The notes under the pieces were generated by a model, which saw nothing but the letters and a program-made list of their open reading frames with translations, was not told the DNA's origin and made no database searches. The position numbers and the translations under genes are program-made. From Patescibacteria group bacterium (lineage in GTDB: Bacteria > Patescibacteriota > Minisyncoccia > Phycocordibacterales > UBA9973): a stretch of DNA of 39,680 nt. Shown one piece after another: positions 17,965 to 27,790 of the stretch; position 1 is the stretch's first letter, and each line of letters starts with the position of its first letter. Location: positions 163,668 through 203,347 of the forward strand of contig JAGWLB010000001.1 of NCBI GenBank assembly GCA_028865035.1. Reading direction: 5' to 3'.

Positions 17965-20376
17965 ATGAATAAAAAAATATTACTCCTTGTTTCAATTTTG
18001 AGTATTTTAATTTTTACCAATAAAGCTCAGGCACAAATAGCTTTTCCGTTTTTTAACATAAATATCACTGAGCATACTGTGGGAGGGGATGGCACATTTA
18101 ATTTTCATATTTCATATAGCAATCCACCCGATGGGACATCATATCCTCTGGATGATTTCTCTATCGATACTCTAAATGGTAACGGTACATATAGTGTAGG
18201 TGATGCCAGCTTTGGTCCTACTACTTTTTATGTCACTCAAGATCAGGTAGCTGGTTGGCAAAGCCCTGATGTTGTTTGTTCTAGTAGTAATCCGTTGGTA
18301 ACTAGTACTCCGACAGCAAATGGTGTCAATATAAATGCCCAAGGCTTCAGCTCTATAGACTGTGATATTACTAATAAAAAAGTCTCTGCTAAAACACCAG
18401 TACTTATAATACCAGGCGTGATGGGGACAGATTTGTGGCAAGGTAGTCAGAAATTATGGTTAGACATAGGTCATAATATCAGTGACGTAGGAGATCAATT
18501 TATGGACCCGTTAAAGTTCAATAGTGATTTAACTCCAAGTAATATAAATATAAGCTTAGGAAATGTTTTAAGTAAGGTTGTTGCTTTGGTATTTACTTCT
18601 GATTATTCCGACGGTCTTATTCAAGAATTTAAAAATCAAGGTTACACTCAAGGAGCAACTTCGAATGATAATTTGTTTTTATTTCCTTACGACTGGCGTT
18701 ATGGAGTAAGCGATTCCACTGTTACTCTTCTTGAAGCAAAGATAGATGACATAAGACATCAGACTGGCAGTGATAAAGTGGATATTGTAGCGCATAGTAC
18801 AGGAGGTCTTCTAGTAAAGAAGTATGTTATGGATCATCCTACTGATAATCATATAGGCAAAGCTGTATTCGTAGGTGTTCCAAATACTGGGGCGCCGAAA
18901 GCCATAAAAGTACTTTTGCAAGGTGATAATTTTGGTAATCCATTTTTGGCAGATAGTGAAATGAAAAAACTAGCAGAGAATTTCCCAGTAGTATATGATC
19001 TATCTCCAAGTCAAGAATATTTTAATAACAAAGGTAGCTATATAGAAACTATAGATTCTGGTTACTTTACTCAGACGAAAAATAATTTAGATTTCAACCA
19101 ATCTAACAACTTTTTAACTAGTAATCATTCTTTAAATTCTCAAGCACTGACTAATGCGCACAACTTACATACTGCAAGCTTTGATAACTTTGATATGCGT
19201 ACAGCCGGCGTGGATTTATATGCTATCGATGGATGTAAAGCTGGTACTTTGAGTAAAGTCATTGAACGTCGTCAGAAAGATATTCTTGGGAATATTTCTG
19301 TTTCTTACGATCAACCCACAGAAACACCTGGCGATGGCACAGTCCCACTTGAAAGCGCCACGAATTTACCCATTAATAATGCCAATAAATATTTTGCGCT
19401 CAAAGCGTCTCATGGCGAAATGCTTAGCCAAGAAGGTATCAAGCAAGAGATTGTGAATCTAATTTCTGGAAGCAACTTAGATGTTGGCACAAACAGAATT
19501 ACGCAAGATATATCACAATGTAAATTAAATGGTAAGGCAATCTCTATATACAGTCCCTTATCTATAGAAGTTACAGATCAAGATGGTCGGCAGTCTGGTT
19601 TGTCGAGCGATGGAGTTATGCATAACGATATACCCAACGCTGATTTTCAATTGATGGGTGACCATAAATTTATCTATCTTCCTACAGATGAAGGGCAAGT
19701 TTATAGCATAAAAGTTACAGGAACTGGAGATGGAGATTTTACTTTAAAGAATGCAAATATAAATAATAATCTTGTTACGGGTAGTGAGATCTTTAGCAAT
19801 ATTCCAGTCACTACAAATCTAACAGGTACTCTTAATCTTGGTGCTGCTACTACGATGTCTTTAGATACAAATGGTGATGGGTCTATAGATAGTAATATTA
19901 ATCCATCTTCGACTCTAGACGCAAATCAATCTGAGGATCTTGTCCCACCAATTACAACTTCAAATATCCATGGTCGTTTGAATAAGAAAAATGGATATTA
20001 TAAAGATGATGTCTCTATTACCTTGGCAGCTATTGACCCAGTTGTAGATGGGCAACCAGAGCAAACCTCAGGTTTATTAAATATAAATTATAATTTAGAT
20101 AATACAGGATATAAGATATACAGTAGGTCATTTCATATTGATAAAAAAGGTTTACATACTCTGAAATTCTTCTCGACGGACAGAGCTGGCAATAATGAAG
20201 GTGAACAATCGATTAACTTTACAATAGGGAAGAATAAAGACGATAGAAATATAGGAGATAAAGATGAAAATAAAGAAAATGAAGTGTCTAAAAAGAAATT
20301 AAAAGACAGCAAAGATGTTAGTATAAGAGATGAAGATTCGAAAGATTTTTCTAAAATATCAGGCAGTAAGGGATAA
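17965..20376 (+). CDS. Secreted alpha/beta-hydrolase of LCAT/lipase type with C-terminal beta domains
   Basis: Signal peptide; TPVLIIPGVMGTDLW; FPYDWRYGV; GxSxG-like nucleophile VDIVAHSTGGLLVKKYV; VGVPNTGAPKAIKVLLQGDNFG; candidate His in ALKASHGEML; C-terminal DRAGNNEGEQSINFTI chitobiase-type beta domain. Confidence 0.85.
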   Translation: MNKKILLLVSILSILIFTNKAQAQIAFPFFNINITEHTVGGDGTFNFHISYSNPPDGTSYPLDDFSIDTLNGNGTYSVGDASFGPTTFYVTQDQVAGWQSPDVVCSSSNPLVTSTPTANGVNINAQGFSSIDCDITNKKVSAKTPVLIIPGVMGTDLWQGSQKLWLDIGHNISDVGDQFMDPLKFNSDLTPSNINISLGNVLSKVVALVFTSDYSDGLIQEFKNQGYTQGATSNDNLFLFPYDWRYGVSDSTVTLLEAKIDDIRHQTGSDKVDIVAHSTGGLLVKKYVMDHPTDNHIGKAVFVGVPNTGAPKAIKVLLQGDNFGNPFLADSEMKKLAENFPVVYDLSPSQEYFNNKGSYIETIDSGYFTQTKNNLDFNQSNNFLTSNHSLNSQALTNAHNLHTASFDNFDMRTAGVDLYAIDGCKAGTLSKVIERRQKDILGNISVSYDQPTETPGDGTVPLESATNLPINNANKYFALKASHGEMLSQEGIKQEIVNLISGSNLDVGTNRITQDISQCKLNGKAISIYSPLSIEVTDQDGRQSGLSSDGVMHNDIPNADFQLMGDHKFIYLPTDEGQVYSIKVTGTGDGDFTLKNANINNNLVTGSEIFSNIPVTTNLTGTLNLGAATTMSLDTNGDGSIDSNINPSSTLDANQSEDLVPPITTSNIHGRLNKKNGYYKDDVSITLAAIDPVVDGQPEQTSGLLNINYNLDNTGYKIYSRSFHIDKKGLHTLKFFSTDRAGNNEGEQSINFTIGKNKDDRNIGDKDENKENEVSKKKLKDSKDVSIRDEDSKDFSKISGSKG

Positions 20377-20416
20377 TCGGTGTATTTGACAAATGCTGAT
20401 TATTTGCTATTCTGGT

Positions 20417-20521
20417 TTAGTAGCCGTAGAAAGTAGGCATTTATAAGTCCTGCTGAGGTCGAACTTTGTTCTACTATTTATTAGTAGGATAGACTACACA
20501 ACGGCCCTAACGGGCCTTTTT
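20417..20521 (+). promoter_or_regulatory. L10-type ribosomal protein leader with terminal attenuator hairpin
   Basis: TAGCCGTAGAAAGTAGGCATTTATAAGTCCTGCTGAGGTCGAAC followed by ACGGCCCTAACGGGCCTTTTT, immediately upstream of rplJ. Confidence 0.85.
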
Positions 20522-20540
20522 AATTTAAACAAAATCAATC

Positions 20541-21026
20541 ATGCCTAATACATTAGACAAAAAGAAAGAACTTGTGGCTGGCTTGGAGAAGTCACTCAAG
20601 GGTGCAAAATCAGTTGTCTTTGTGAAGTTTGATAAGTTAAAAGTTACAGATGTGAACACACTACGCCGAAGCTTACAAAGTGAAGATGTCGGATATGTAG
20701 TTACAAAGAAGACCTTACTTAAGCGTGCGCTTGATACGCATAAATTCACAGGTGATATACCTGAGATGCCTGGACAGATCGCTGTCGCTTATGGTTCTGA
20801 TTTGTTAGCACCTGCACGTGAGATATATAACTTTGCAAAAGGTCACAAAGAAAATGTTGAAATTGTCGGGGGAGTATTCGAAGATAAATATATGAGTGCT
20901 TCTGAGATGATGTCCATTGCAACTATCCCTCCACTCCAGACACTTCGTGGTATGTTCGTAAATCTTATCAACTCACCTATACAGCGCATAACTGTAGTGC
21001 TTGATCAGATAGCATTAACAAAATAA
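20541..21026 (+). CDS. rplJ: 50S ribosomal protein L10
   Basis: KKELVAGLEKSLKGAKSVVFVKFDKLKVTDVNTLRRSL... Confidence 0.95.
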   Translation: MPNTLDKKKELVAGLEKSLKGAKSVVFVKFDKLKVTDVNTLRRSLQSEDVGYVVTKKTLLKRALDTHKFTGDIPEMPGQIAVAYGSDLLAPAREIYNFAKGHKENVEIVGGVFEDKYMSASEMMSIATIPPLQTLRGMFVNLINSPIQRITVVLDQIALTK

Positions 21027-21049
21027 TTATTATTTAATTTAAAATCATT

Positions 21050-21442
21050 ATGGAAGAAACAAAAGTAACAGTCCCTGCAAAATTCAAAGACATCGTTTCA
21101 AAAATTGAAGAAATGTCTGTTATTGATTTGCACGAACTCGTAAAAGTATTAGAAGAAAAGTTCGGCGTATCTGCTGCTGCTGTAGCCTCAGCTGGTCCAG
21201 CTGCTGCTGGTGGCGAAGCTGCTGAAGCAAAAGATGCATTCACAGTAGAACTTACTGCTGCAGGTGAACAAAAGATTGCAGTTATGAAAGTTGTCAAAGA
21301 AGCTCTTGCTCTAGGTTTGAAAGAAGCAAAAGATTTAGTTGACGGTGCTCCTTCAGTACTTAAAGAGGGTATGAAGAAAGCTGAAGCTGACGAACTAAAG
21401 AAAAAGATTGAAGAGGCTGGAGGTAAAGTTACTCTTAAGTAA
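21050..21442 (+). CDS. rplL: 50S ribosomal protein L7/L12
   Basis: [21 protein letters not shown]...[57 protein letters not shown]-type sequence. Confidence 0.97.
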   Translation: MEETKVTVPAKFKDIVSKIEEMSVIDLHELVKVLEEKFGVSAAAVASAGPAAAGGEAAEAKDAFTVELTAAGEQKIAVMKVVKEALALGLKEAKDLVDGAPSVLKEGMKKAEADELKKKIEEAGGKVTLK

Positions 21443-21538
21443 AGTGACTTTACGGCCGGAAGCGCGACGGCGCTGAGGTGGGGTCTGCAGAATTTTTCTA
21501 GCAAGAAAAATATCTGTGACAAAGTTACTCTTAAGTAA
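21425..21538 (+). repeat. 18-bp direct duplication of the rplL 3' end (21425-21442 and 21521-21538) flanking a GC-rich 78-bp spacer
   Basis: AAAGTTACTCTTAAGTAA occurs at both positions. Confidence 0.85.
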
Positions 21539-21552
21539 TATTTACTATCAAG

Positions 21553-21582
21553 AAAAAAAGCGCTCTGTAAAGAGCGCTTTTT
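21553..21582. terminator. Rho-independent terminator
   Basis: AAAAAAAGCGCTCTGTAAAGAGCGCTTTTT. Confidence 0.85.
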
Positions 21583-21586
21583 GTTT

Positions 21587-22213
21587 TTATTGTGTTGGAG
21601 TTGAAGGTATTGATTCCTCAATATTTATCAATGCATTTATTATCATATTTTTTTGGTGTTCCCAACTAAAGAAATCTTCTCGCCAATCATATAGATAATA
21701 TTCTACATAATAATTACCTTTAGTGTCATAAGATAGTTCTTCGCTTTGCTCAAAATTATTTATGTTAAATGAAAAAGCAAAATCATAATAACAAAAAATT
21801 GTAGCATCCTTTACCAGAAATTGAGGTGTTTGACCAGGAAAAGCAGAATTATAAATAACAATGAATGCAATTTGTTTTTCAGATGGCCAATCAATGAGTT
21901 TTATGTCATCCACATCATCTGAATATCCTAAGTTTAACTTGCATTTATTTTCGTACTCTTTTAGATCAAAACCCTCGTCACTAGGATCAATTACTTTTAT
22001 CCTAAAGGACATATTTCTGAAATACATTTTCCAACCAACTAATTTCTGTTCGAGTTCTTCCGAAAGCACCAGGGGATCTGGTACGTCCGGTATTAATTTT
22101 TTTCTTTTCACTATTTGTAGATTTTTCTTAAAATTAACACATATATTGCTTGTTGACAAGTTATTGATAATGGGGTTGATAGGATAAGGAACTTGGCGTA
22201 TACTAATACTCAT
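21587..22213 (-). CDS. Hypothetical protein (start uncertain)
   Basis: 208 aa open frame; no recognised family. Confidence 0.55.
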   Translation of the reverse strand: MSISIRQVPYPINPIINNLSTSNICVNFKKNLQIVKRKKLIPDVPDPLVLSEELEQKLVGWKMYFRNMSFRIKVIDPSDEGFDLKEYENKCKLNLGYSDDVDDIKLIDWPSEKQIAFIVIYNSAFPGQTPQFLVKDATIFCYYDFAFSFNINNFEQSEELSYDTKGNYYVEYYLYDWREDFFSWEHQKNMIINALINIEESIPSTPTQ

Positions 22214-22834
22214 ATGGAAATACTAGCTAAATTGTTCGGTGGGCAAGCACGAGTGAAAATCATGCGCCTTTTTTTATTAAATAAAAACACTTTTTTCCAA
22301 ATAGAAGAGATATCCAGCAGAAGTCGAGTAACCAAGTCAAATGTACGCAAAGAGATTAATACACTTTTAGCTATGACTTTTATTAAACATAAAATCATAT
22401 CTGTGGATAATTCACGCGGTACTGGCAAAAAGAAAGTCTCTGCATATTATTTAAACCAATCATTCAAACACCTTGAGCCAGTCCGAGATATTCTTATTGA
22501 CCCAAATCTTTTAGCAGGTGATGGATTGATTGAACGTTTCAAACCAATCGGTAAGATAAAGCTAATGGTGACTTCAGGAGTCTTTATAGGTGATAGCGAC
22601 AGTAGGGTAGATATCCTTATCGTCGGTGATAGATTAAAAAAGAATGTCATCCAACAAGTTATAAAAGGACTCGAAGCTGAGATTGGTAAAGAGCTCGATT
22701 ACGTAGTTTTTGATACAAATGAATTTAAATATAGATTAGATATGTACGATAAGCTAGTTTGCGATGTGATAGATTTACCGCATTTGAAGCTTATAGATAA
22801 TGGTCAGTTATCCACATATATTTCTAAAAAATAG
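22214..22834 (+). CDS. HTH transcriptional regulator fused to a nucleotidyltransferase-like domain
   Basis: MEILAKLFGGQARVKIMRLFLLNKNTFFQIEEISSRSRVTKSNVRKEINTL then GVFIGDSDSRVDILIVGD; internal ATG 22214 preferred. Confidence 0.65.
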   Translation: MEILAKLFGGQARVKIMRLFLLNKNTFFQIEEISSRSRVTKSNVRKEINTLLAMTFIKHKIISVDNSRGTGKKKVSAYYLNQSFKHLEPVRDILIDPNLLAGDGLIERFKPIGKIKLMVTSGVFIGDSDSRVDILIVGDRLKKNVIQQVIKGLEAEIGKELDYVVFDTNEFKYRLDMYDKLVCDVIDLPHLKLIDNGQLSTYISKK

Positions 22835-22919
22835 CAAAATCTGTTATAATTAAGCCAGTACTGAAAAGGTCGAAGCTTTGTAAGTACCTTTATTATTTTT
22901 TACAAAACATCTATTAATT

Positions 22920-23609
22920 ATGATTTTTTTACAAAATTGGGGAGTAGCATTCAATGAGTCATTAATCGGTCTTTGGTATGGATTCATGAGCTTCGTACCT
23001 AGTCTACTTGGCGCGATAATTTTATTTATTATAGGTTGGATCGTCGGCTCAGTTATAGGTAAAGCGATTGCTCAACTTATTAGTGCACTTAAAATTGATA
23101 AACTTTTCGACAGTGCTGGTGCATCAGATTTTATGAATCGCACTGGTCTTAAATTAAATGTCGGAGGATTTATCGGCGGCATTGTAAAGTGGTTTATCAT
23201 AGTTGTTTTCTTGATGGCTTCACTACAAATCATGGGCCTTACTCAGGTTAATGATTTCCTTAGTCAGACAGTCTTGTACTATTTGCCTAAAGTTATTATC
23301 GCAACATTCGTATTAGTTATAGCAACTGTTATATCTGACACAATGAAAAAGCTTGTTGAAGCTTCAGCAAAAGCAGCAAACATCCGCTCAGCAAATATGC
23401 TAGGCTCAATTACTCGCTATGCTATCTGGACATTTGCATTTATCATCGCTCTTTCTGAGCTTGGTATCGCAACTGCATTTATGCAAATTCTATTCACAGG
23501 ACTTGTTGCAGGTCTAGCTATCGCTTTCGGCCTTTCCTTTGGTCTTGGCGGTAAAGACGCAGCATCTCGCGCAATAGAGAATATCTCAAAAGATATTTCT
23601 TCTCGTTAA
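22920..23609 (+). CDS. Mechanosensitive-channel-like (MscS/CmpX type) conserved-TM-helix membrane protein
   Basis: LLGAIILFIIGWIVGSVIGKAIAQLISALKIDKLFDSAGASDFM...GLAIAFGLSFGLGGKDAASRAIENI. Confidence 0.75.
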   Translation: MIFLQNWGVAFNESLIGLWYGFMSFVPSLLGAIILFIIGWIVGSVIGKAIAQLISALKIDKLFDSAGASDFMNRTGLKLNVGGFIGGIVKWFIIVVFLMASLQIMGLTQVNDFLSQTVLYYLPKVIIATFVLVIATVISDTMKKLVEASAKAANIRSANMLGSITRYAIWTFAFIIALSELGIATAFMQILFTGLVAGLAIAFGLSFGLGGKDAASRAIENISKDISSR

Positions 23610-23640
23610 TTTAGTTAATATCTAATTTATATTAGCTAAT

Positions 23641-23686
23641 ACACTACATAAAAACCCCCTAGATCTAGGGGGTTTTTATGTAGTGT
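23641..23686. terminator. 46-bp perfect palindrome, strong bidirectional terminator-like hairpin
   Basis: ACACTACATAAAAACCCCCTAGATCTAGGGGGTTTTTATGTAGTGT. Confidence 0.85.
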
Positions 23687-23716
23687 ATATAAGCATATTT
23701 AGTATATATAAAATAC

Positions 23717-23745
23717 TTGACTTACTTTTTATCTTAGTATAGAAT
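23717..23745 (+). promoter_or_regulatory. Sigma70-type promoter for the 23S transcription unit
   Basis: TTGACT - 17 nt - TAGAAT. Confidence 0.7.
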
Positions 23746-23818
23746 GGTCACACGATGTTAATGAATAAAAATCACCAAGAAAAGCGGTTCAAGTAAAACC
23801 AATTGGTTTCGCTTTGTC

Positions 23819-23842
23819 CGCCGAAAAGGCGGTTTTTCTTTT
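23819..23842 (+). terminator. Terminator-like hairpin between the promoter and 23S (possible attenuator)
   Basis: CCGCCGAAAAGGCGGTTTTTCTTTT. Confidence 0.65.
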
Positions 23843-23857
23843 GAAGGCATCGATATG

Positions 23858-23879
23858 ATATTTGAAAACTGAATGCTGT
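23858..23879 (+). other. 5' half of the 23S precursor processing stem (pairs with 27679-27700)
   Basis: ATATTTGAAAACTGAATGCTGT vs ACAGCATTCAGTTTTCAGATAT; one mismatched pair. Confidence 0.8.
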
Positions 23880-24587
23880 TCTCGCTCACTGTTATCCTTT
23901 ATTTTAAGGGTCTTTTGAATCGAGCGAGAAACAGAACGCAATAATAATAAAGTGTACAAGTATTAGAGGAAGCGGTTCCCGAGAATACTTGCACTGTCTG
24001 ATTCTTTCGAAAAGAAAGATGAAGATGGTTTTCAGATTTCCTAATAGGAAATTAAGAGTATATGGTGGATGCCTAGACTAAAAAAGGCGATGAAAGACGT
24101 GGCATGGCAGCGATATTTTTCGGGGAGGTGCCTAGCAACCTGTGATCCGGAAGTTTCTGAATGGGGAAACCCACTTGCGTAAACCGCAAGTACTTTCATA
24201 CTTGATATGAAAGAGCATACCCAGGGAAGTAAAACATTTCAGTACCTGGAGGAAAAGAGAAAAATATTTATTTTCTGAGTAGCGGCGAGCGAAAAGGAAA
24301 AAGCCCAAACCGAGGAATCACACAGTGCGGAAAATAATTACGAATTGGTAATTATTTTATTCGTTGTGTGATACCTCGGGGTTGTAAGATAACAATGTAG
24401 ATTTATCTAGAGGAGTTAAAAAATATATTATTAGATCAAACTTCTGGAAAGGAGTGCCATAGATGGTGATAGCCCAGTGGTCGAAAATAATATGTCTCTT
24501 TGATTGTTATTCTTGAGTAACTCAAGACACGAATAGCTTGAGCGAATCCGCCAGAACTAACTGGCAAGGCTAAATACTTTTTTAGAT

Positions 24588-24630
<43 letters not shown>

Positions 24631-25211
24631 GATAAGGGGAGTGAAATAGACCTGAAACCATATACTTACAAGGAGTCGGAGCGGACGTATTTATACGATC
24701 CGTCACGGCGTGCCTATTGAAGAATGAGCCAACGAGTTTATCTATGCTGCAGGCTAAGCTGTTAGAACAGTGGAGCCTTAGGGAAACCGAGTGTTAATAG
24801 CGCGAAATTTATGTAGTTTAGATAAGACCCGAAGCCAGGTGAGCTTGCCATGAGCAGGATGAACCCTGTCGAAAGATGGGGGGAGGTCCGAACCGGTGAC
24901 CCGTGCAATAGTCTCGGATGACTTGTGGTAAGGAGTGAAAAGCTAATCGAACCTGGTAATAGCTGGTTCTCTCCGAAATAGCTTTAGGGCTAGCGTTACG
25001 TGTTCCTCTTGGGGGTAGAGCACTGGAAGGTTTCGACAGGGAGCAATCTCGCGACACCTATCAAACTCCGAATACCAAGAGTTAGAACGTAGCAGTTAGG
25101 CTATGGGGGCGAAGCTCCATCAGCCAAAAGGGAAACAGCCCAGATCTCTAATTAAGGTCCCTAAATTTACGCTAAGTGCAAACCAAGGAGGTGAAATTTC
25201 TCTGACAATGA

Positions 25212-25243
<32 letters not shown>

Positions 25244-26060
25244 GAAAGCGTAACAGCTCACTCATCAAGAGATCTCGCACCGAAAATAATCGGGGCTAAG
25301 CGTAATACCGAAATTGAGGGCTTTGCTTTTCTTCGGAAAAGCGGAGCGGTAGGAGAGTATTCTATACAGCGTCGAAGCTAAAGGGGTGACCCATAGTGGA
25401 GCGTATAGAAGTAAGAATGTTGGCACAAGTAACCGCAAGGAAGGTGAGATCCCTTCCCGCCGAAAGATTCAGGTTTCCTTGGCAATGGTGATCATCCAAG
25501 GGTTAGTCGGTCCTAAGGGAATGGCGAAAGCCGCACTCGATGGGCACATGGTTAATATTCCATGACTTCTGTTGTATTCGAAGATAGGACGGAGTGTAGT
25601 ATATAAAGCTCATTATTGGATTTGAGTTTGTGAGTGAAGATGGTTTCTAGGAAAATCCGGAAACTGACGTTAAAGTAACATCTAAGCAAAGCATAAATAT
25701 GTGGGTTCGCCCATGTAAATTTTATAAAGCACGCTTCCAAGAAAAGTATCTAAGGTTAATACAATAGAATCCGTACCGTAAACCGACACAGGTAATCTGG
25801 TCGAGCAGACTAAGGCGAACGAGTGAGAGGTCTTCAAGGAACTCGGCAAAAAAGCAGCCGTAACTTTGGAATAAGGCTTGCCGTTCTTAATTTATTAAGA
25901 TCGGCCGCAGCGAAAGTATCTCTGGCAACTGTTTATCAAAAACACAGCTCCCTGCGAACTCGCAAGAGGATGTATAGGGGGTGACGCCTGACCAATGCCA
26001 GAAGGTCAACTATCGGTGGTGATATGACTTCGGTTGTATTGCTGGCTGATATAAGCCCTG

Positions 26061-26095
<35 letters not shown>

Positions 26096-26306
26096 TTTGC
26101 ATTCGAGCGAAAGCTGGAATGTAAAACGGACTAGGACGGTTATAGAAAACGATAAACAATTTATAAAAATTTCATGAACCATTTTAGCTACCTATTGATG
26201 TAGTAATATATCTTTAGTCCAAACTTGATGAATGAGAGACCAACGTCAAGCATCCGAACTCTGCAAAGAGAGGATGAAGATAGAGTCCTTCTTAGGGGTA
26301 CAGAAG
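26096..26306 (+). ncRNA. Intron 1 in 23S rRNA after E. coli-equivalent U1931 (group I-like, ORF-less, 211 nt)
   Basis: Interrupts AAGGT|AGCGAAGTACCTTGTCGGG; 5' exon ends U, intron ends G; S-like GAAGATAGAGTCC at 26276; P8-like ATCC..CTCT-GCAA-AGAG..GGAT; exon/intron P1-like pairing 26078-26090 with 26133-26145. Confidence 0.8.
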
Positions 26307-26615
26307 AGCGAAGTACCTTGTCGGGTAAGTTCCGACGCGCACGAATGGCGTAATGACTGGAGAACTGTCTCGAAGACCTGCTCGGTGAAAATACAATACC
26401 GGTGAAGATGCCGGTTACCTGCAGATAGACGAAAAGACCCTAGAAGCTTTACTGCAGCTTGATATTGAGTATGTGATTATACTGCGTAGCATAGATGGGA
26501 GAGGTTTGATGGTTCCGATTTCGGTTGGGATCTACTCGTCAGTGAAATACCATTCTTTGTGACTGCATATTCTAATTTCTAAGGCAAAAACTTAGAGAGA
26601 CAGTATCTGGTGGGT

Positions 26616-26656
<41 letters not shown>

Positions 26657-26971
26657 GTTTATTAAGGTTAGCTAGGCGCGAATGGAAACCGTGCCGATAG
26701 TGTAATGGCACAAGCTGGCTTAACTGTAAGACGTACTTGTCGAGCAGATACGAAAGTAGAACATAGTGAACCGACATTTCGCATTAGATGCGGATGAAGA
26801 TTAACGGATAAAAGCTACTCTAGGGATAACAGGCTAGTTCCGCCTAAGAGTTCATATCGACGGCGGAGTTCGGCACCTCGATGTCGGCTCACCTTATCCT
26901 GGTGGTGGAGAAGCTGCCAAGGGTTTAGCTGTTCGCTAATTAAAAAGGTACGCGAGCTGGGTTCAAACCGT

Positions 26972-27322
26972 TCAGAGATTAATCATGTAACAATGATTGA
27001 GAATTGGACAGTTTGAACCAATCGAGGAAGAAGAGAAAAGAAATTTTCTCAGAAATGTTTTAATCTGAGATTAAGACCGTGTGTACTGTGGTACACTCAC
27101 GGCGGCATACATTAAATTGTATGAGAAGTTCACTTATATCGGTGAAATCCTACTTGTAAAAGAGGATAATACCGAGGGAAAGTATTCATACTACCCGTAG
27201 AGACTAAATGTGAAATAGTTCATAACTTTGTTATGGATGAAAGTTATAGTCCAATCCCTTTAGTAATAAAGGTTCGATCATTATTATTGAAACGCGATAA
27301 TGAGAGAAGTAAAATATAGATG
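26972..27322 (+). ncRNA. Group I intron 2 in 23S rRNA after E. coli-equivalent U2593 (ORF-less, 351 nt)
   Basis: Interrupts GGGTTCAAACCGT|CGTGAGACAG; R-like GTAGAGACTAAATG and S-like AAGTTATAGTCC; P8-like CATAACTTTGTTATG; 5' exon ends U, intron ends G. Confidence 0.88.
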
Positions 27323-27374
27323 CGTGAGACAGGTTGGTCTCCTATCTACTGCAGGCGTTGATTCTTGAGAAGAT

Positions 27375-27405
<31 letters not shown>

Positions 27406-27678
27406 TGACCTCTGGTGTGTCGGCTCTAGCGCCCGCTGGACTGCCGAGTAGCTATGTCGGGAATGGATAACCTCTGAAAGCATCTAAGAGGGAAGCCAGC
27501 TTCAAGATGAGGAATCGTTTGAGAAACCTAAGAGATGATTAGGTTGATAGGCACTAGGTGTACGCACAGTAATGTGTTCAGCCAAGGTGTACTAATCGTT
27601 CGATTCCTATTAGGAAATGTGGAAATCACTCCAAAGGAACGAGTGTTTCCTGCGGGGCAAGTTATTATTGCGTTTTGT

Positions 27679-27700
27679 ACAGCATTCAGTTTTCAGATAT
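27679..27700 (+). other. 3' half of the 23S precursor processing stem
   Basis: Complementary to 23858-23879. Confidence 0.8.
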
Positions 27701-27790
27701 TATATATATCTGTTTTTTCAAAATTATTGAGCATTCTATACTGAGAAATTATTTTTTAATAAAAACTCTCAGTATTAGTACTTTTAAAAA

